DNA of 23,271 bases from Bacteroidota bacterium (GTDB lineage: Bacteria > Bacteroidota > Bacteroidia > NS11-12g > UBA955). Of the stretch, positions 7,759 through 15,147 are shown one piece after another. The notes under the pieces were generated by a model. That model did not search any database, was not told the DNA's origin, and saw only the letters and a program-made list of their open reading frames with translations. Made by a program: the position numbers and the translations under genes. The DNA lies in contig JAIYBO010000229.1 of the NCBI GenBank assembly GCA_027488495.1, positions 1 to 23,271 on the forward strand, written 5' to 3'. Every line of letters starts with the position of its first letter. The stretch's first letter is position 1.

Positions 7759-8196
7759 TCAGTTAGACGGGCTGTCTTTGTAGGCAGGGTTTGGGATTTG
7801 CATGCGCAACTTGCGGGCGTTTGGGAATTCTTTTTTCACATCGGCCAGTGCGGCATCTGCTTCTGCGGCAGTGGCAAAAGTGCCTACGTATACCTTGAAA
7901 TTGGGCTCGTCGTAAATCAATATCGCCCCGTGTGTTTCAGAGAATTTCTCTTCGGCTTTGTTGAGGATTTCTGTGGCATCCGCTCGTTTGGCAGAAAAGC
8001 CCACGAAAATGCGATATCCCATGATTTTTTTATCGGCTGATTTGCTCTTTTCGATGCGATTCTTTTCGAGCGATTCAACCGGTGTTTCCACGTCGTACAC
8101 CACTTGGGCCAAGGCTTGCGGAGCCAATCCTGCCAGGAGGAATAGGCATAGCCACAGCGATTTTGACCATAGGGATGCGAAAAAGTGGATTTTCAT
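7759..8196 (-). CDS. Exported SPOR-domain-like protein
   Basis: 145 residues. The N-terminus is a signal peptide (SLWLCLFLLAGLAPQALA, cleavage near residue 30). After a charged linker, residues 58-133 look like a SPOR domain: GYRIFVGFSAKRADA, a helix, a glycine turn, then FKVYVGTFATAAEADAAL and a second helix. SPOR domains bind denuded peptidoglycan glycans, often at division sites, so a periplasmic cell-wall role is likely. The similarity is by eye and moderate. It is the first gene of the fur-purA operon and has a promoter 4 nt before its ATG, overlapping the divergent gpmI promoter region. Confidence 0.75.
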   Translation of the reverse strand: MKIHFFASLWSKSLWLCLFLLAGLAPQALAQVVYDVETPVESLEKNRIEKSKSADKKIMGYRIFVGFSAKRADATEILNKAEEKFSETHGAILIYDEPNFKVYVGTFATAAEADAALADVKKEFPNARKLRMQIPNPAYKDSPSN

Positions 8197-8200
8197 CCCA

Positions 8201-8227
8201 CAAATATCGTGAATTTACTTCATACAA
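8201..8227 (-). promoter_or_regulatory. Predicted promoter of the SPOR-fur-purA operon
   Basis: On the minus strand TTG (8227-8225), 16 nt, then GATATTTG (8208-8201), which matches TAnnTTTG except for the first base. Only 4 nt separate it from the ATG at 8196, so the mRNA would be leaderless or nearly so. It shares a 56-bp intergenic region with the gpmI promoter. Confidence 0.4.
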
Positions 8228-8240
8228 TTATAGGGTGTTG

Positions 8241-8248
8241 TACCTTTG
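8241..8248 (+). promoter_or_regulatory. Predicted -7 element of gpmI (TACCTTTG)
   Basis: Exact TAnnTTTG match ending 4 nt before the ATG at 8253. This supports the 8253 start over the longer in-frame extension to 8082, which would run back through the divergent SPOR gene. No clear -33 TTG. Confidence 0.5.
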
Positions 8249-8252
8249 TGCT

Positions 8253-9767
8253 ATGGTTAAAAAAGTGGCATTGGTGATTTTGGACGGTTGGGGATTGGGC
8301 AATGGATCTCACTCAGACGCAATCAATCAGGCGATTACGCCTTTTACGGATTCGTTGTTTGCGCGTTATCCTCATGCCACCCTTCGCACTGATGGAGAAA
8401 ATGTGGGTTTGCCGGCAGGACAGATGGGCAATTCAGAGGTGGGTCACATGAACATTGGCGCGGGCAGAATCGTGTGGCAGATGTTGGCCAAAATTAACAA
8501 AGCTTTTGAGGATGGTGCGGTGGCTGAGAACGCTGTTTTGTTGTCGGCCATGGAACAGGCCAAGCAAAACGATAAACCTTTTCACATTATGGGTTTGCTG
8601 AGCGATGGCGGGGTTCATGCACACATCGAACACATCAAGAAGTTGTGTAAAATCGCAACGGATTACGGATTGAAAAAAGTATATGTCCACGCATTTTTAG
8701 ATGGCAGGGATACAGACCCGAAATCGGGCACAGGCTATCTGAAGGATTTGTTGTCGTCGATCAACGGTACCTCGGCCAAGTTGAGTACAGTTGTGGGTAG
8801 ATATTTTGCCATGGATCGTGATGAACGCTGGGAACGGGTGAAGGTTTGCTACGATTTATTGGTTTCGGGCATCGGAAAAAAAACACTTGACCCCATCGCT
8901 GCGATTGAACAAGAATATCAAGCGGGCGTAACGGATGAGTTTATGGTGGCGCTTCGCTGCTTGCAAGGTGATGAGGGTTTGGTGGCCGAGGGCGATGTGG
9001 TTTTGAATGCCAATTTCAGAACGGATCGCGGCAGGCAGATTTCTCGTGCCTTAACTCAAGAGGATTTTGCATTGCACGGCATGAAAAAATTGAAGTTGGG
9101 TTATTATACACTCACTCAATACGATGCCAAATATAAGATTGCGGGTGTGTTGTTTGATAACGACAATTTGCAGCAGACTTTGGGCGAGGTGATTTCGATG
9201 GCGGGCAAAACGCAATTGAGGGCTGCGGAAACGGAAAAATATCCGCATGTTACCTTCTTCTTTTCGGGTGGCAGAGAGCAGGCCTTCGAGGGAGAGGATC
9301 GTTTGATGGCAAGTTCTCCGAAAGTGGCAACCTATGATTTACAGCCAGAGATGAGTGCCAATGAACTCACGGAGCGGGCCATCGCCAAGATGCAACAGGA
9401 GCAATACGATTTTGTGTGTTTGAACTATGCAAATGCAGACATGGTTGGACATACGGGTGTTTACGAATCAATTATTCAAGCGGTTCAAACGGTGGATACT
9501 TGTTTGCAGCGATTGGTAGAAGTTGGCGAGGAATTGGGGTATGAGTTTTTGGTGATTGCCGATCATGGAAATGCTGATTTTGCGGTAAATGAAGATGGGT
9601 CGCCCAATACAGCGCATACCACGAATCCGGTCCCTGTTTGGTGGGTAACGCAGGAGCGCGAGCAGGATTTGCGCAATGGTATTTTGGCCGATGTAGCGCC
9701 CACGATTTTGGAAATAATGGGGTTGGTTCAGCCTTTGGAAATGACGGGTAAATCTTTGATCTTATGA
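8253..9767 (+). CDS. gpmI: 2,3-bisphosphoglycerate-independent phosphoglycerate mutase
   Basis: 504 residues from the ATG at 8253, close to the family norm of about 510. It interconverts 3- and 2-phosphoglycerate in glycolysis and gluconeogenesis using two Mn ions. KKVALVILDGWG holds the metal ligand Asp11, and GQMGNSEVGHMNIGAGR holds Ser61, the phosphorylated nucleophile. Downstream are HAFLDGRDTDP, GRYFAMDRDERWERV, FRTDRGRQISRAL, FFFSGGRE and near the C-terminus IADHGNAD. The start follows the family pattern and the TACCTTTG element 4 nt upstream; a longer frame to 8082 exists but is antisense to the SPOR gene. Its stop overlaps the next gene by ATGA, so translation is probably coupled. Confidence 0.97.
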   Translation: MVKKVALVILDGWGLGNGSHSDAINQAITPFTDSLFARYPHATLRTDGENVGLPAGQMGNSEVGHMNIGAGRIVWQMLAKINKAFEDGAVAENAVLLSAMEQAKQNDKPFHIMGLLSDGGVHAHIEHIKKLCKIATDYGLKKVYVHAFLDGRDTDPKSGTGYLKDLLSSINGTSAKLSTVVGRYFAMDRDERWERVKVCYDLLVSGIGKKTLDPIAAIEQEYQAGVTDEFMVALRCLQGDEGLVAEGDVVLNANFRTDRGRQISRALTQEDFALHGMKKLKLGYYTLTQYDAKYKIAGVLFDNDNLQQTLGEVISMAGKTQLRAAETEKYPHVTFFFSGGREQAFEGEDRLMASSPKVATYDLQPEMSANELTERAIAKMQQEQYDFVCLNYANADMVGHTGVYESIIQAVQTVDTCLQRLVEVGEELGYEFLVIADHGNADFAVNEDGSPNTAHTTNPVPVWWVTQEREQDLRNGILADVAPTILEIMGLVQPLEMTGKSLIL

Positions 9768-10348
9768 TGATTGCGATGAAGCGATATGGGTTGAGTGGTG
9801 CAGTGTTGCTGCTTTGCTTGATGATGGCAGGTTGTGGCAAAGACCAGTGGGTAGATGCGGCAAAGGAATCTGATTCGTTTGTGCGATTTGCGCAAAATGA
9901 AATTTTGTGGTTGCAGAAAACCCAACCGGGCATGAGAAAAACGGTTACCTCGGGTGAGGATGTAAGCACTGAAACGCTTGACAGTGTTGAATGGTCGAAT
10001 GAGTTGGAGATGATTCGCAGCTGGTCTGTGAGTGAATATCGCAAAAAGCACACTTACGACGAAACGGTGGATTCGGCGGGCAGTTTGATGATTGTTCGTT
10101 ACAATGCACAGGATACGTTGGCGGAGTTGCAGGAGTTGATGGTAACGTATCGCAAAGGAAAGATCGATTTGATGCAATGGGATATCAAACAGCGCAGTTG
10201 GTATATGGATCGTGATTTGCGGGTGTCGTTTCAGCCTCGCAAGGGATATGGTGTGAGGGTGAGTGAAAATGCCGTATGGGCATCGCCCCGAGCCTACGAG
10301 ATTTTTGCAGAAATCAACAACAAAGAATTTTTAATCAACGGAGAATGA
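9764..10348 (+). CDS. Predicted lipoprotein of unknown function
   Basis: 194 residues. The N-terminus is basic, then hydrophobic, ending in a lipobox LMMAGC with the lipidated Cys at residue 24 (20 if the ATG at 9776 is used), so it is predicted to be anchored to a membrane facing the periplasm. The rest is soluble, rich in charged and aromatic residues (EYRKKHTYDETVDSAGSL, KQRSWYMDRDL) and has no motif I recognise. It starts inside the gpmI stop codon (ATGA at 9764) and its own stop overlaps the dehydrogenase start (ATGA at 10345), so it is the middle gene of a tightly coupled trio. The link to two cytoplasmic enzymes is unexplained. Real gene likely; function unknown. Confidence 0.82.
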   Translation: MMIAMKRYGLSGAVLLLCLMMAGCGKDQWVDAAKESDSFVRFAQNEILWLQKTQPGMRKTVTSGEDVSTETLDSVEWSNELEMIRSWSVSEYRKKHTYDETVDSAGSLMIVRYNAQDTLAELQELMVTYRKGKIDLMQWDIKQRSWYMDRDLRVSFQPRKGYGVRVSENAVWASPRAYEIFAEINNKEFLINGE

Positions 10349-11778
10349 ACGTGTTAAATTATATCGATGGAGAGATGCGTGCGGCGCAAGCGGGTGCGGT
10401 GCTTGACAATGTGAACCCAGCCACTGGTGCGGTATACGGACAGATTCCAGATTCGGATGCTGCGGACGTTGCGATGGCTTATGAGGCGGCTGCGGCGGCT
10501 TTTCCAAGTTGGAGTGTTACGCCGGCTGAAGAGCGTTTTAAGATATTGAATGCCATTGCTGAGGGGATTGATGGATTGCGGGATGCGTTGGCATTGGCGG
10601 AGAGCAACGACCAAGGGAAACCTTTGTGGTTGGCGAAGAATGAGATGATTCGGGCGGCACAGAATTTTAGATTTTTTGCTACCGCTGCGATGCAATTTTC
10701 GAGTGAGAGTCATGCCATGGAAGACAAGGCGATCAATTACACTTTGCGCACGCCGTTGGGTGTGGTGGGTTGCATCAGTCCATGGAATTTGCCGTTGTAT
10801 TTGTTCAGTTGGAAAATCGCTCCGGCGTTGGCGGCAGGGAATTGTGTTGTGGCCAAGCCCAGCGAGTTCACTCCGGTTACGGCTGCGATGTTGGGAGAAA
10901 TTTGCAATGCAGCGGGTTTGCCAAAGGGGGTGTTGAACATTGTTCAGGGCTTGGGTGGCAAAGTGGGTCAGGCGATTGTGGAGCACCCGAACATCAAGGC
11001 GATATCGTTTACGGGTGGCACAGTGACTGGAAAACACATTGTGGGTGTGGCTGGTCCGATGTTTAAGAAGGTAAGTTTGGAATTGGGTGGTAAGAACCCC
11101 AACATCATTTTTGCGGATGCGGATTTGGACAAGGCGGTGAAAACCACGGTGAACAGTTCTTTCATGAATCAGGGGGAGATTTGTTTGTGTGGCAGTAGGG
11201 TATTTGTGCAAAGGGCGGTATATGATCAGGTGAAATCGGCTTTGGTGGAAGCGGTGAAGGCCATGAAGGTTGGGGATCCATTGCATGCGGAAACGCGTGT
11301 GGGAGCCATCGTATCGAAACCTCACTACGAAAAGGTTTTGGGATATATTGAGTTGGCGAAGGCCGAAGGGGCTGCAGTTTTATGTGGCGGTGGTGCTTTG
11401 TATCCGGAAGGTTTTGAGGGTGGTTATTTTATAGCGCCCACCATTTTGGAAGGATTGAATTGGGATGCGCGCTGCAACATGGAGGAGATTTTTGGTCCGG
11501 TGATTACCCTCACCCCATTTGATACGGTGGAGGAAGTGTTGGCGATGGCGAATGCCACGGAATATGGTTTGGCGGCAACGGTTTGGACGCAAGATTTGAC
11601 GCGTGCTCACAAGGTGGCGGCTCAATTGCAGATGGGGATTGTTTGGATCAACTGCTGGTTGTTGCGTGATTTGCGCACACCCTTTGGCGGAGTGAAAGGC
11701 AGCGGTGTGGGTAGAGAGGGCGGATGGGAAGCGATGAAATTTTTCACTGAGGTGAAGAATGTGTGTATTGCTTTGTAG
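10345..11778 (+). CDS. Aldehyde dehydrogenase, ALDH8 / muconic-semialdehyde dehydrogenase type
   Basis: 477 residues from ATG 10345, which gives the family-typical MNVLNYIDGE and overlaps the upstream stop as ATGA; a frame extension to 10276 lies inside the lipoprotein gene. NAD(P)-dependent oxidation of an aldehyde to a carboxylate is shown by PWNLP (Asn147), KPSE (Lys171), FTGGT, general base Glu246 in ELGGK, and catalytic Cys280 in NQGEICLCGSR. That Cys context, together with NCWLLRDLRTPFGGVKGSG, resembles ALDH8 and 2-aminomuconate / 2-hydroxymuconate semialdehyde dehydrogenases of kynurenine or catechol meta-cleavage routes; Arg441 or Arg444 could contact the substrate carboxylate. No other pathway genes are in the window, so the substrate is inferred. 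Confidence 0.92.
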   Translation: MNVLNYIDGEMRAAQAGAVLDNVNPATGAVYGQIPDSDAADVAMAYEAAAAAFPSWSVTPAEERFKILNAIAEGIDGLRDALALAESNDQGKPLWLAKNEMIRAAQNFRFFATAAMQFSSESHAMEDKAINYTLRTPLGVVGCISPWNLPLYLFSWKIAPALAAGNCVVAKPSEFTPVTAAMLGEICNAAGLPKGVLNIVQGLGGKVGQAIVEHPNIKAISFTGGTVTGKHIVGVAGPMFKKVSLELGGKNPNIIFADADLDKAVKTTVNSSFMNQGEICLCGSRVFVQRAVYDQVKSALVEAVKAMKVGDPLHAETRVGAIVSKPHYEKVLGYIELAKAEGAAVLCGGGALYPEGFEGGYFIAPTILEGLNWDARCNMEEIFGPVITLTPFDTVEEVLAMANATEYGLAATVWTQDLTRAHKVAAQLQMGIVWINCWLLRDLRTPFGGVKGSGVGREGGWEAMKFFTEVKNVCIAL

Positions 11779-11780
11779 CA

Positions 11781-11809
11781 TTTGAATGATTCGATGTTCT
11801 GTATCTTTG
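11781..11809 (+). promoter_or_regulatory. Predicted promoter of thiL (TTTG-N17-TATCTTTG)
   Basis: The best promoter in the window: TTTG (11781-11784), 17 nt, then a perfect TATCTTTG (11802-11809). Only 4 nt remain before the ATG at 11814, so transcription would begin at or next to the start codon. Confidence 0.65.
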
Positions 11810-11813
11810 CAGA

Positions 11814-12857
11814 ATGTTCGATAATTCCGACCGTACCGAAATCAGTGCAATGGGCGAATTTGGCCTCATTCAACATTTGGCTCAGCATTTTGAAATTCGC
11901 AATGGCAAAACAGTGAAGGGCATTGGCGACGATGCTGCCGTTGTTGATCATGGCGATCACTATGGCTTAATTACTACCGATTTGTTGATGGAGGGGGTTC
12001 ATTTCGATTTGAGTTTTCACCCTTTGAAGCATTTGGGGTACAAGGCCATCACTGTGGCAGTGAGCGATATTTATGCCATGAACGGTATGGCGGAGCAGGT
12101 GTTGGTGGGTATTGGGTTGAGCAATCGTTTTTCGTTGGAGGCGGTGGAAGAATTGTATGCTGGAATGCAAATTGCCTGTGAACAATTGGGTGTGGATTTG
12201 GTGGGTGGAGATACCACTACATCGAGAAATGGCTTGGTGATCTCTGTAACTGCAACGGGAAGGGTTGATAAAGACAAGATTGTATACAGAGGCGGGGCTC
12301 AAGCTGGGGATTTGTTGGTTGTGAGTGGAGATTTGGGTGGTGCGTATATGGGTCTGCAGATTTTGGAAAGAGAAAAGCGTGTGTTCATGGAGGTGCCCAA
12401 TATGCAGCCTGATTTGGAACAGTACGATTACATCGTGGGTAGACAATTGAAGGCGGAGGCAAGAAAAGATGTGATTGAGTTATTGAAGATGTTGGATGTG
12501 AAGCCCAGCAGTTTGATGGATGTGAGCGATGGCGTTGCATCTGAGTTGTATCATATGGGTAAAGCGTCTGGTGTGGGTTTTCACGTGTACGAAGAGAAAT
12601 TGCCTATCGATCCGCAAACCATTGACACGGCTTTGTCGTTTGATTTGAATCCGAGCATTGTGGCGTTGAACGGGGGTGAGGATTATGAATTGCTGTTCAC
12701 CGTGGCTCAGAGCGATTATGAGAAAATTAAGACGATGCCCGATTTTACTGTGATTGGCTATGCCACAGATGTAACATCAAAGAACATGCTGCTCACCAAA
12801 TCTGGCAATCAATTCGAAATCAAGGCGCAAGGTTGGCCAGAATCGCAAAAAGAATAA
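11814..12857 (+). CDS. thiL: Thiamine-monophosphate kinase
   Basis: 347 residues. It phosphorylates thiamine monophosphate to thiamine diphosphate with ATP, the last step of cofactor synthesis. It has the PurM/AIR-synthetase-like fold with the expected motifs in order: GEFGLIQHL, KGIGDDAAVV, the metal-binding TTDLLMEGVHFDL, GYKAITVAVSDIYAMNG, DLVGGDTTTS, VSGDLGGAYMG, MDVSDGVASEL and LNGGEDYELLFTV. The ATG at 11814 is chosen because homologues carry a short stretch ending in (S)xxGEFGL, and a strong promoter ends 4 nt upstream. It has its own promoter, 35 bp after the dehydrogenase stop. Confidence 0.95.
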   Translation: MFDNSDRTEISAMGEFGLIQHLAQHFEIRNGKTVKGIGDDAAVVDHGDHYGLITTDLLMEGVHFDLSFHPLKHLGYKAITVAVSDIYAMNGMAEQVLVGIGLSNRFSLEAVEELYAGMQIACEQLGVDLVGGDTTTSRNGLVISVTATGRVDKDKIVYRGGAQAGDLLVVSGDLGGAYMGLQILEREKRVFMEVPNMQPDLEQYDYIVGRQLKAEARKDVIELLKMLDVKPSSLMDVSDGVASELYHMGKASGVGFHVYEEKLPIDPQTIDTALSFDLNPSIVALNGGEDYELLFTVAQSDYEKIKTMPDFTVIGYATDVTSKNMLLTKSGNQFEIKAQGWPESQKE

Positions 12858-12862
12858 AGTGT

Positions 12863-12879
12863 TTGGCGTTTTTCGCCAA
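12863..12879. repeat. Short perfect hairpin downstream of thiL
   Basis: TTGGCG and CGCCAA form a 6-bp stem around a TTTTT loop, 6 bp after the thiL stop. It could slow or end thiL transcription, but no T-run follows, so a rho-independent terminator is not supported. Its right arm is part of the short repeat also found after aspS. Confidence 0.5.
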
Positions 12880-12890
12880 GGGATTTCGTG
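12872..12890 (+). repeat. Copy 1 of a short repeat flanking aspS
   Basis: TTCGCC, two bases, then GGGATTTCGTG. The second copy at 14681-14700 has the same two blocks with three bases between them. Both are non-coding, one on each side of aspS. Confidence 0.45.
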
Positions 12891-12900
12891 TTTGAGGTTG

Positions 12901-12908
12901 TATTTTTG
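12901..12908 (+). promoter_or_regulatory. Predicted -7 element of aspS (TATTTTTG)
   Basis: Exact TAnnTTTG match ending 5 nt before the ATG at 12914; no convincing TTG at -33. The transcript would be nearly leaderless. Confidence 0.5.
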
Positions 12909-12913
12909 CGGAT

Positions 12914-14665
12914 ATGTTTCGTTCGCACACTTGTGGAGAATTGCGCTTGTCGCATGTTGGCAGTACTGTTACTTTATCTGGCTGGGTGGCCAAAGTTCGT
13001 TTGATGGGTTCAATGGCGTTTGTTGATTTGCGCGATCGTTATGGAATGACTCAGCTATCGTTCAACGAAGCTTACAGTGCTGAGATGCTAGCAAAAGCCG
13101 GTGAGTTGGGAAGGGAGTATGTGATTCAAGTGACGGGTAGTGTGGCCGAGAGGGAGTCAAAGAACGCGGGATTAACAACCGGCGACATTGAGTTGGTTGT
13201 AGAATCTTTGGTTGTTTTGAATCAAGCGAAAACGCCGCCATTTACCATAGAGAACGATACAGACGGTGGAGATGATATTCGGATGCAGTATCGTTATTTG
13301 GATTTGCGCAGGGATCCTGTGAGGGCCAATTTGGAATTGAGGCATCATTTGGCTCAGAAAATAAGAAATTACTTGAGTGATCAGCAGTTTTTGGAGGTGG
13401 AAACGCCCGTGTTGATCAAAAGTACTCCTGAAGGTGCACGCGATTTTGTGGTGCCTTCGCGGATGAATCCCGGGCAGTGGTATGCTTTGCCACAGAGTCC
13501 TCAAACTTTTAAGCAGTTGTTGATGGTGAGTGGGTTTGATCGATATTTTCAAATTGTGAAATGTTTCAGGGATGAAGATTTGCGTGCCGATCGTCAGCCT
13601 GAATTTACCCAAATCGATTGTGAAATGAGTTTTGTGGAGCGTGAAGACATTCTACAGATGTTTGAAGGTTTGGCGAAGCATTTGTTTTCTGCGGTGAAAG
13701 GCGTGGAGTTTGATGCATTTCCGAGGATGACGTATGCAGATGCCATGCGTTTGTATGGGTGCGATAAGCCTGACATTCGTTTCGATATGCAATTTGTGGA
13801 ATTGAAATCGCCGGAAGCGGAACGTGATTTGGTTAGTGGTAAAGATTTTGTGGTTTTTGATTCGGTGGATTCTGTGATTGGTATTTGTGCCAAAGGCGCT
13901 GGGAACTATACCCGCAAGCAATTGGATGGGTTAACGGATTTTGTGAAGCGACCACAGATAGGTGCAAAGGGTTTGGTTTGGTGTAGGATTGAGGCGGATG
14001 GTAGTGCGAAGAGTTCGGTAGACAAGTTCTACGATGCAGAAGCCTTGAAGTCATGGAAAGAAGCTTTTGGCGCTGAGGCGGGTGATTTGATTTTGTTGTT
14101 GGCGGGTGATTTGCATAAAACCCGAAAGCAATTGAACGAGTTGCGTTTGTTGATGGGTTCGGAATTGGGATTGAGAGATCCCTTCAATTATAAACCCTTG
14201 TGGGTATTGGATTTTCCTTTGTTGGAGCACGATGAAGAAAGTGGTAGATGGCATGCCATGCACCACCCATTCACAAGTCCATTGCCACAAGACATTGAAT
14301 TGATGCATTCAGATCCAGGCGCGGTGCGTGCGGATGCTTATGATTTGGTAATCAATGGTGTTGAAATTGGCGGTGGATCAATTAGGATATTTGACCGTGC
14401 ATTGCAGTCGAGGATGTTTGATTTGCTTGGTTTCAGCAAAGAGGAGGCCCAAGCGCAATTTGGATTTTTGATGAATGCATTTGAATATGGCGCACCACCG
14501 CATGGTGGGTTGGCTTTTGGATTTGATCGCTTGTGCAGTTTGTTTGGAGGCTCGGAGAGTATCCGTGACTACATCGCATTCCCCAAAAACAACAGTGGTA
14601 GGGATGTGATGATCGATGCACCGAGTGCCATCGATGCCAAGCAGTTGAAAGAATTGGGTTTCTAA
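12914..14665 (+). CDS. aspS: Aspartyl-tRNA synthetase (bacterial type)
   Basis: 583 residues. It charges tRNA-Asp with aspartate in the cytoplasm. The N-terminal OB-fold anticodon-binding domain (about 1-105, LSGWVAKVRLMG then FVDLRDRYGMTQ) is followed by the class II catalytic core: TPEGARDF at 171-178, LPQSPQTFKQLLM (QSPQ at 194-197), motif 2 FRDEDLRADRQPEF at 218-231 and motif 3 GGLAFGFDRL at 531-540. The bacterial GAD insertion domain lies between motifs 2 and 3. This is full length for a bacterial-type enzyme; whether it also charges tRNA-Asn is not readable from sequence. It has its own promoter and is flanked by two copies of a short repeat. Confidence 0.98.
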   Translation: MFRSHTCGELRLSHVGSTVTLSGWVAKVRLMGSMAFVDLRDRYGMTQLSFNEAYSAEMLAKAGELGREYVIQVTGSVAERESKNAGLTTGDIELVVESLVVLNQAKTPPFTIENDTDGGDDIRMQYRYLDLRRDPVRANLELRHHLAQKIRNYLSDQQFLEVETPVLIKSTPEGARDFVVPSRMNPGQWYALPQSPQTFKQLLMVSGFDRYFQIVKCFRDEDLRADRQPEFTQIDCEMSFVEREDILQMFEGLAKHLFSAVKGVEFDAFPRMTYADAMRLYGCDKPDIRFDMQFVELKSPEAERDLVSGKDFVVFDSVDSVIGICAKGAGNYTRKQLDGLTDFVKRPQIGAKGLVWCRIEADGSAKSSVDKFYDAEALKSWKEAFGAEAGDLILLLAGDLHKTRKQLNELRLLMGSELGLRDPFNYKPLWVLDFPLLEHDEESGRWHAMHHPFTSPLPQDIELMHSDPGAVRADAYDLVINGVEIGGGSIRIFDRALQSRMFDLLGFSKEEAQAQFGFLMNAFEYGAPPHGGLAFGFDRLCSLFGGSESIRDYIAFPKNNSGRDVMIDAPSAIDAKQLKELGF

Positions 14666-14680
14666 AGTCCCGAAGGGAAA

Positions 14681-14700
14681 TTCGCCGCTGGGATTTCGTG
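14681..14700 (+). repeat. Copy 2 of a short repeat flanking aspS, in a GC-rich intergenic stretch
   Basis: TTCGCC, three bases, GGGATTTCGTG, 15 bp after the aspS stop. The rest of the 61-bp gap to dgkA is GC-rich (GGCGCTTCCCCGGCGCGGCG from 14708) and has no T-run terminator. Confidence 0.45.
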
Positions 14701-14726
14701 CTGTTGGGCGCTTCCCCGGCGCGGCG

Positions 14727-15107
14727 TTATTGTCCTTGTAACAACGACATGATGTGAGGGCTGAAGATATATAGCCCTACGATGATTGCCACAATACTTG
14801 CAGAGAGTGTTGCGCCGGCAGCCATGTCTTTTGCCCGTCCAATCATTGGGTGAATGCCGGGGTGAAGCACATCGATGGTAGTTTCTAAAGCCGTGTTAAG
14901 TCCTTCAGAAACAAATACCAATCCCATGGCTACCCACAAAATGGCCCACTCGTAACGATTCAGGTGTTCTCCGAGCGCGTCTAAGCTGAATCCAAGGAGG
15001 TTTACTATGATGCAAACCACAAACATGATTCTAAAATTTCTTTCGGTTTTGATCAACGTGATGAGTCCGTTGAGCGCATAGCGAAAGGATTTGTAAAATT
15101 TGAGCAT
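14727..15107 (-). CDS. dgkA: Diacylglycerol kinase family protein (DgkA / undecaprenol kinase)
   Basis: 126 residues, a typical small integral-membrane kinase. Three membrane segments are visible, near 27-45, 53-72 and 98-116. The family signature SEGLNTALE supplies E68, N71 and E75, and RAKDMAAGA supplies K93 and D94, matching the conserved active-site set of E. coli DgkA. It phosphorylates diacylglycerol or undecaprenol at the inner membrane with ATP, recycling lipid for phospholipid or cell-wall synthesis; which lipid is not clear. It follows dnaA by 40 bp on the same strand and may be co-transcribed with it. Confidence 0.93.
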   Translation of the reverse strand: MLKFYKSFRYALNGLITLIKTERNFRIMFVVCIIVNLLGFSLDALGEHLNRYEWAILWVAMGLVFVSEGLNTALETTIDVLHPGIHPMIGRAKDMAAGATLSASIVAIIVGLYIFSPHIMSLLQGQ

Positions 15108-15147
15108 AATTCTTCAGCGAAGGAAGAGGGTGGGTGTGCTGTTGTTG

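Noticed and set aside
8082..8252. In-frame 57-codon extension of gpmI
   Set aside because: It runs antisense through the start of the SPOR gene and ahead of a matching promoter. The family start MVKKVALVILDGWG is at 8253.
10354..11325. 323-residue open frame on the minus strand
   Set aside because: It is wholly antisense to the intact aldehyde dehydrogenase, its translation is low-complexity (His, Arg, Gln, Ser rich) and it has no recognisable motif. It is a by-product of codon bias.
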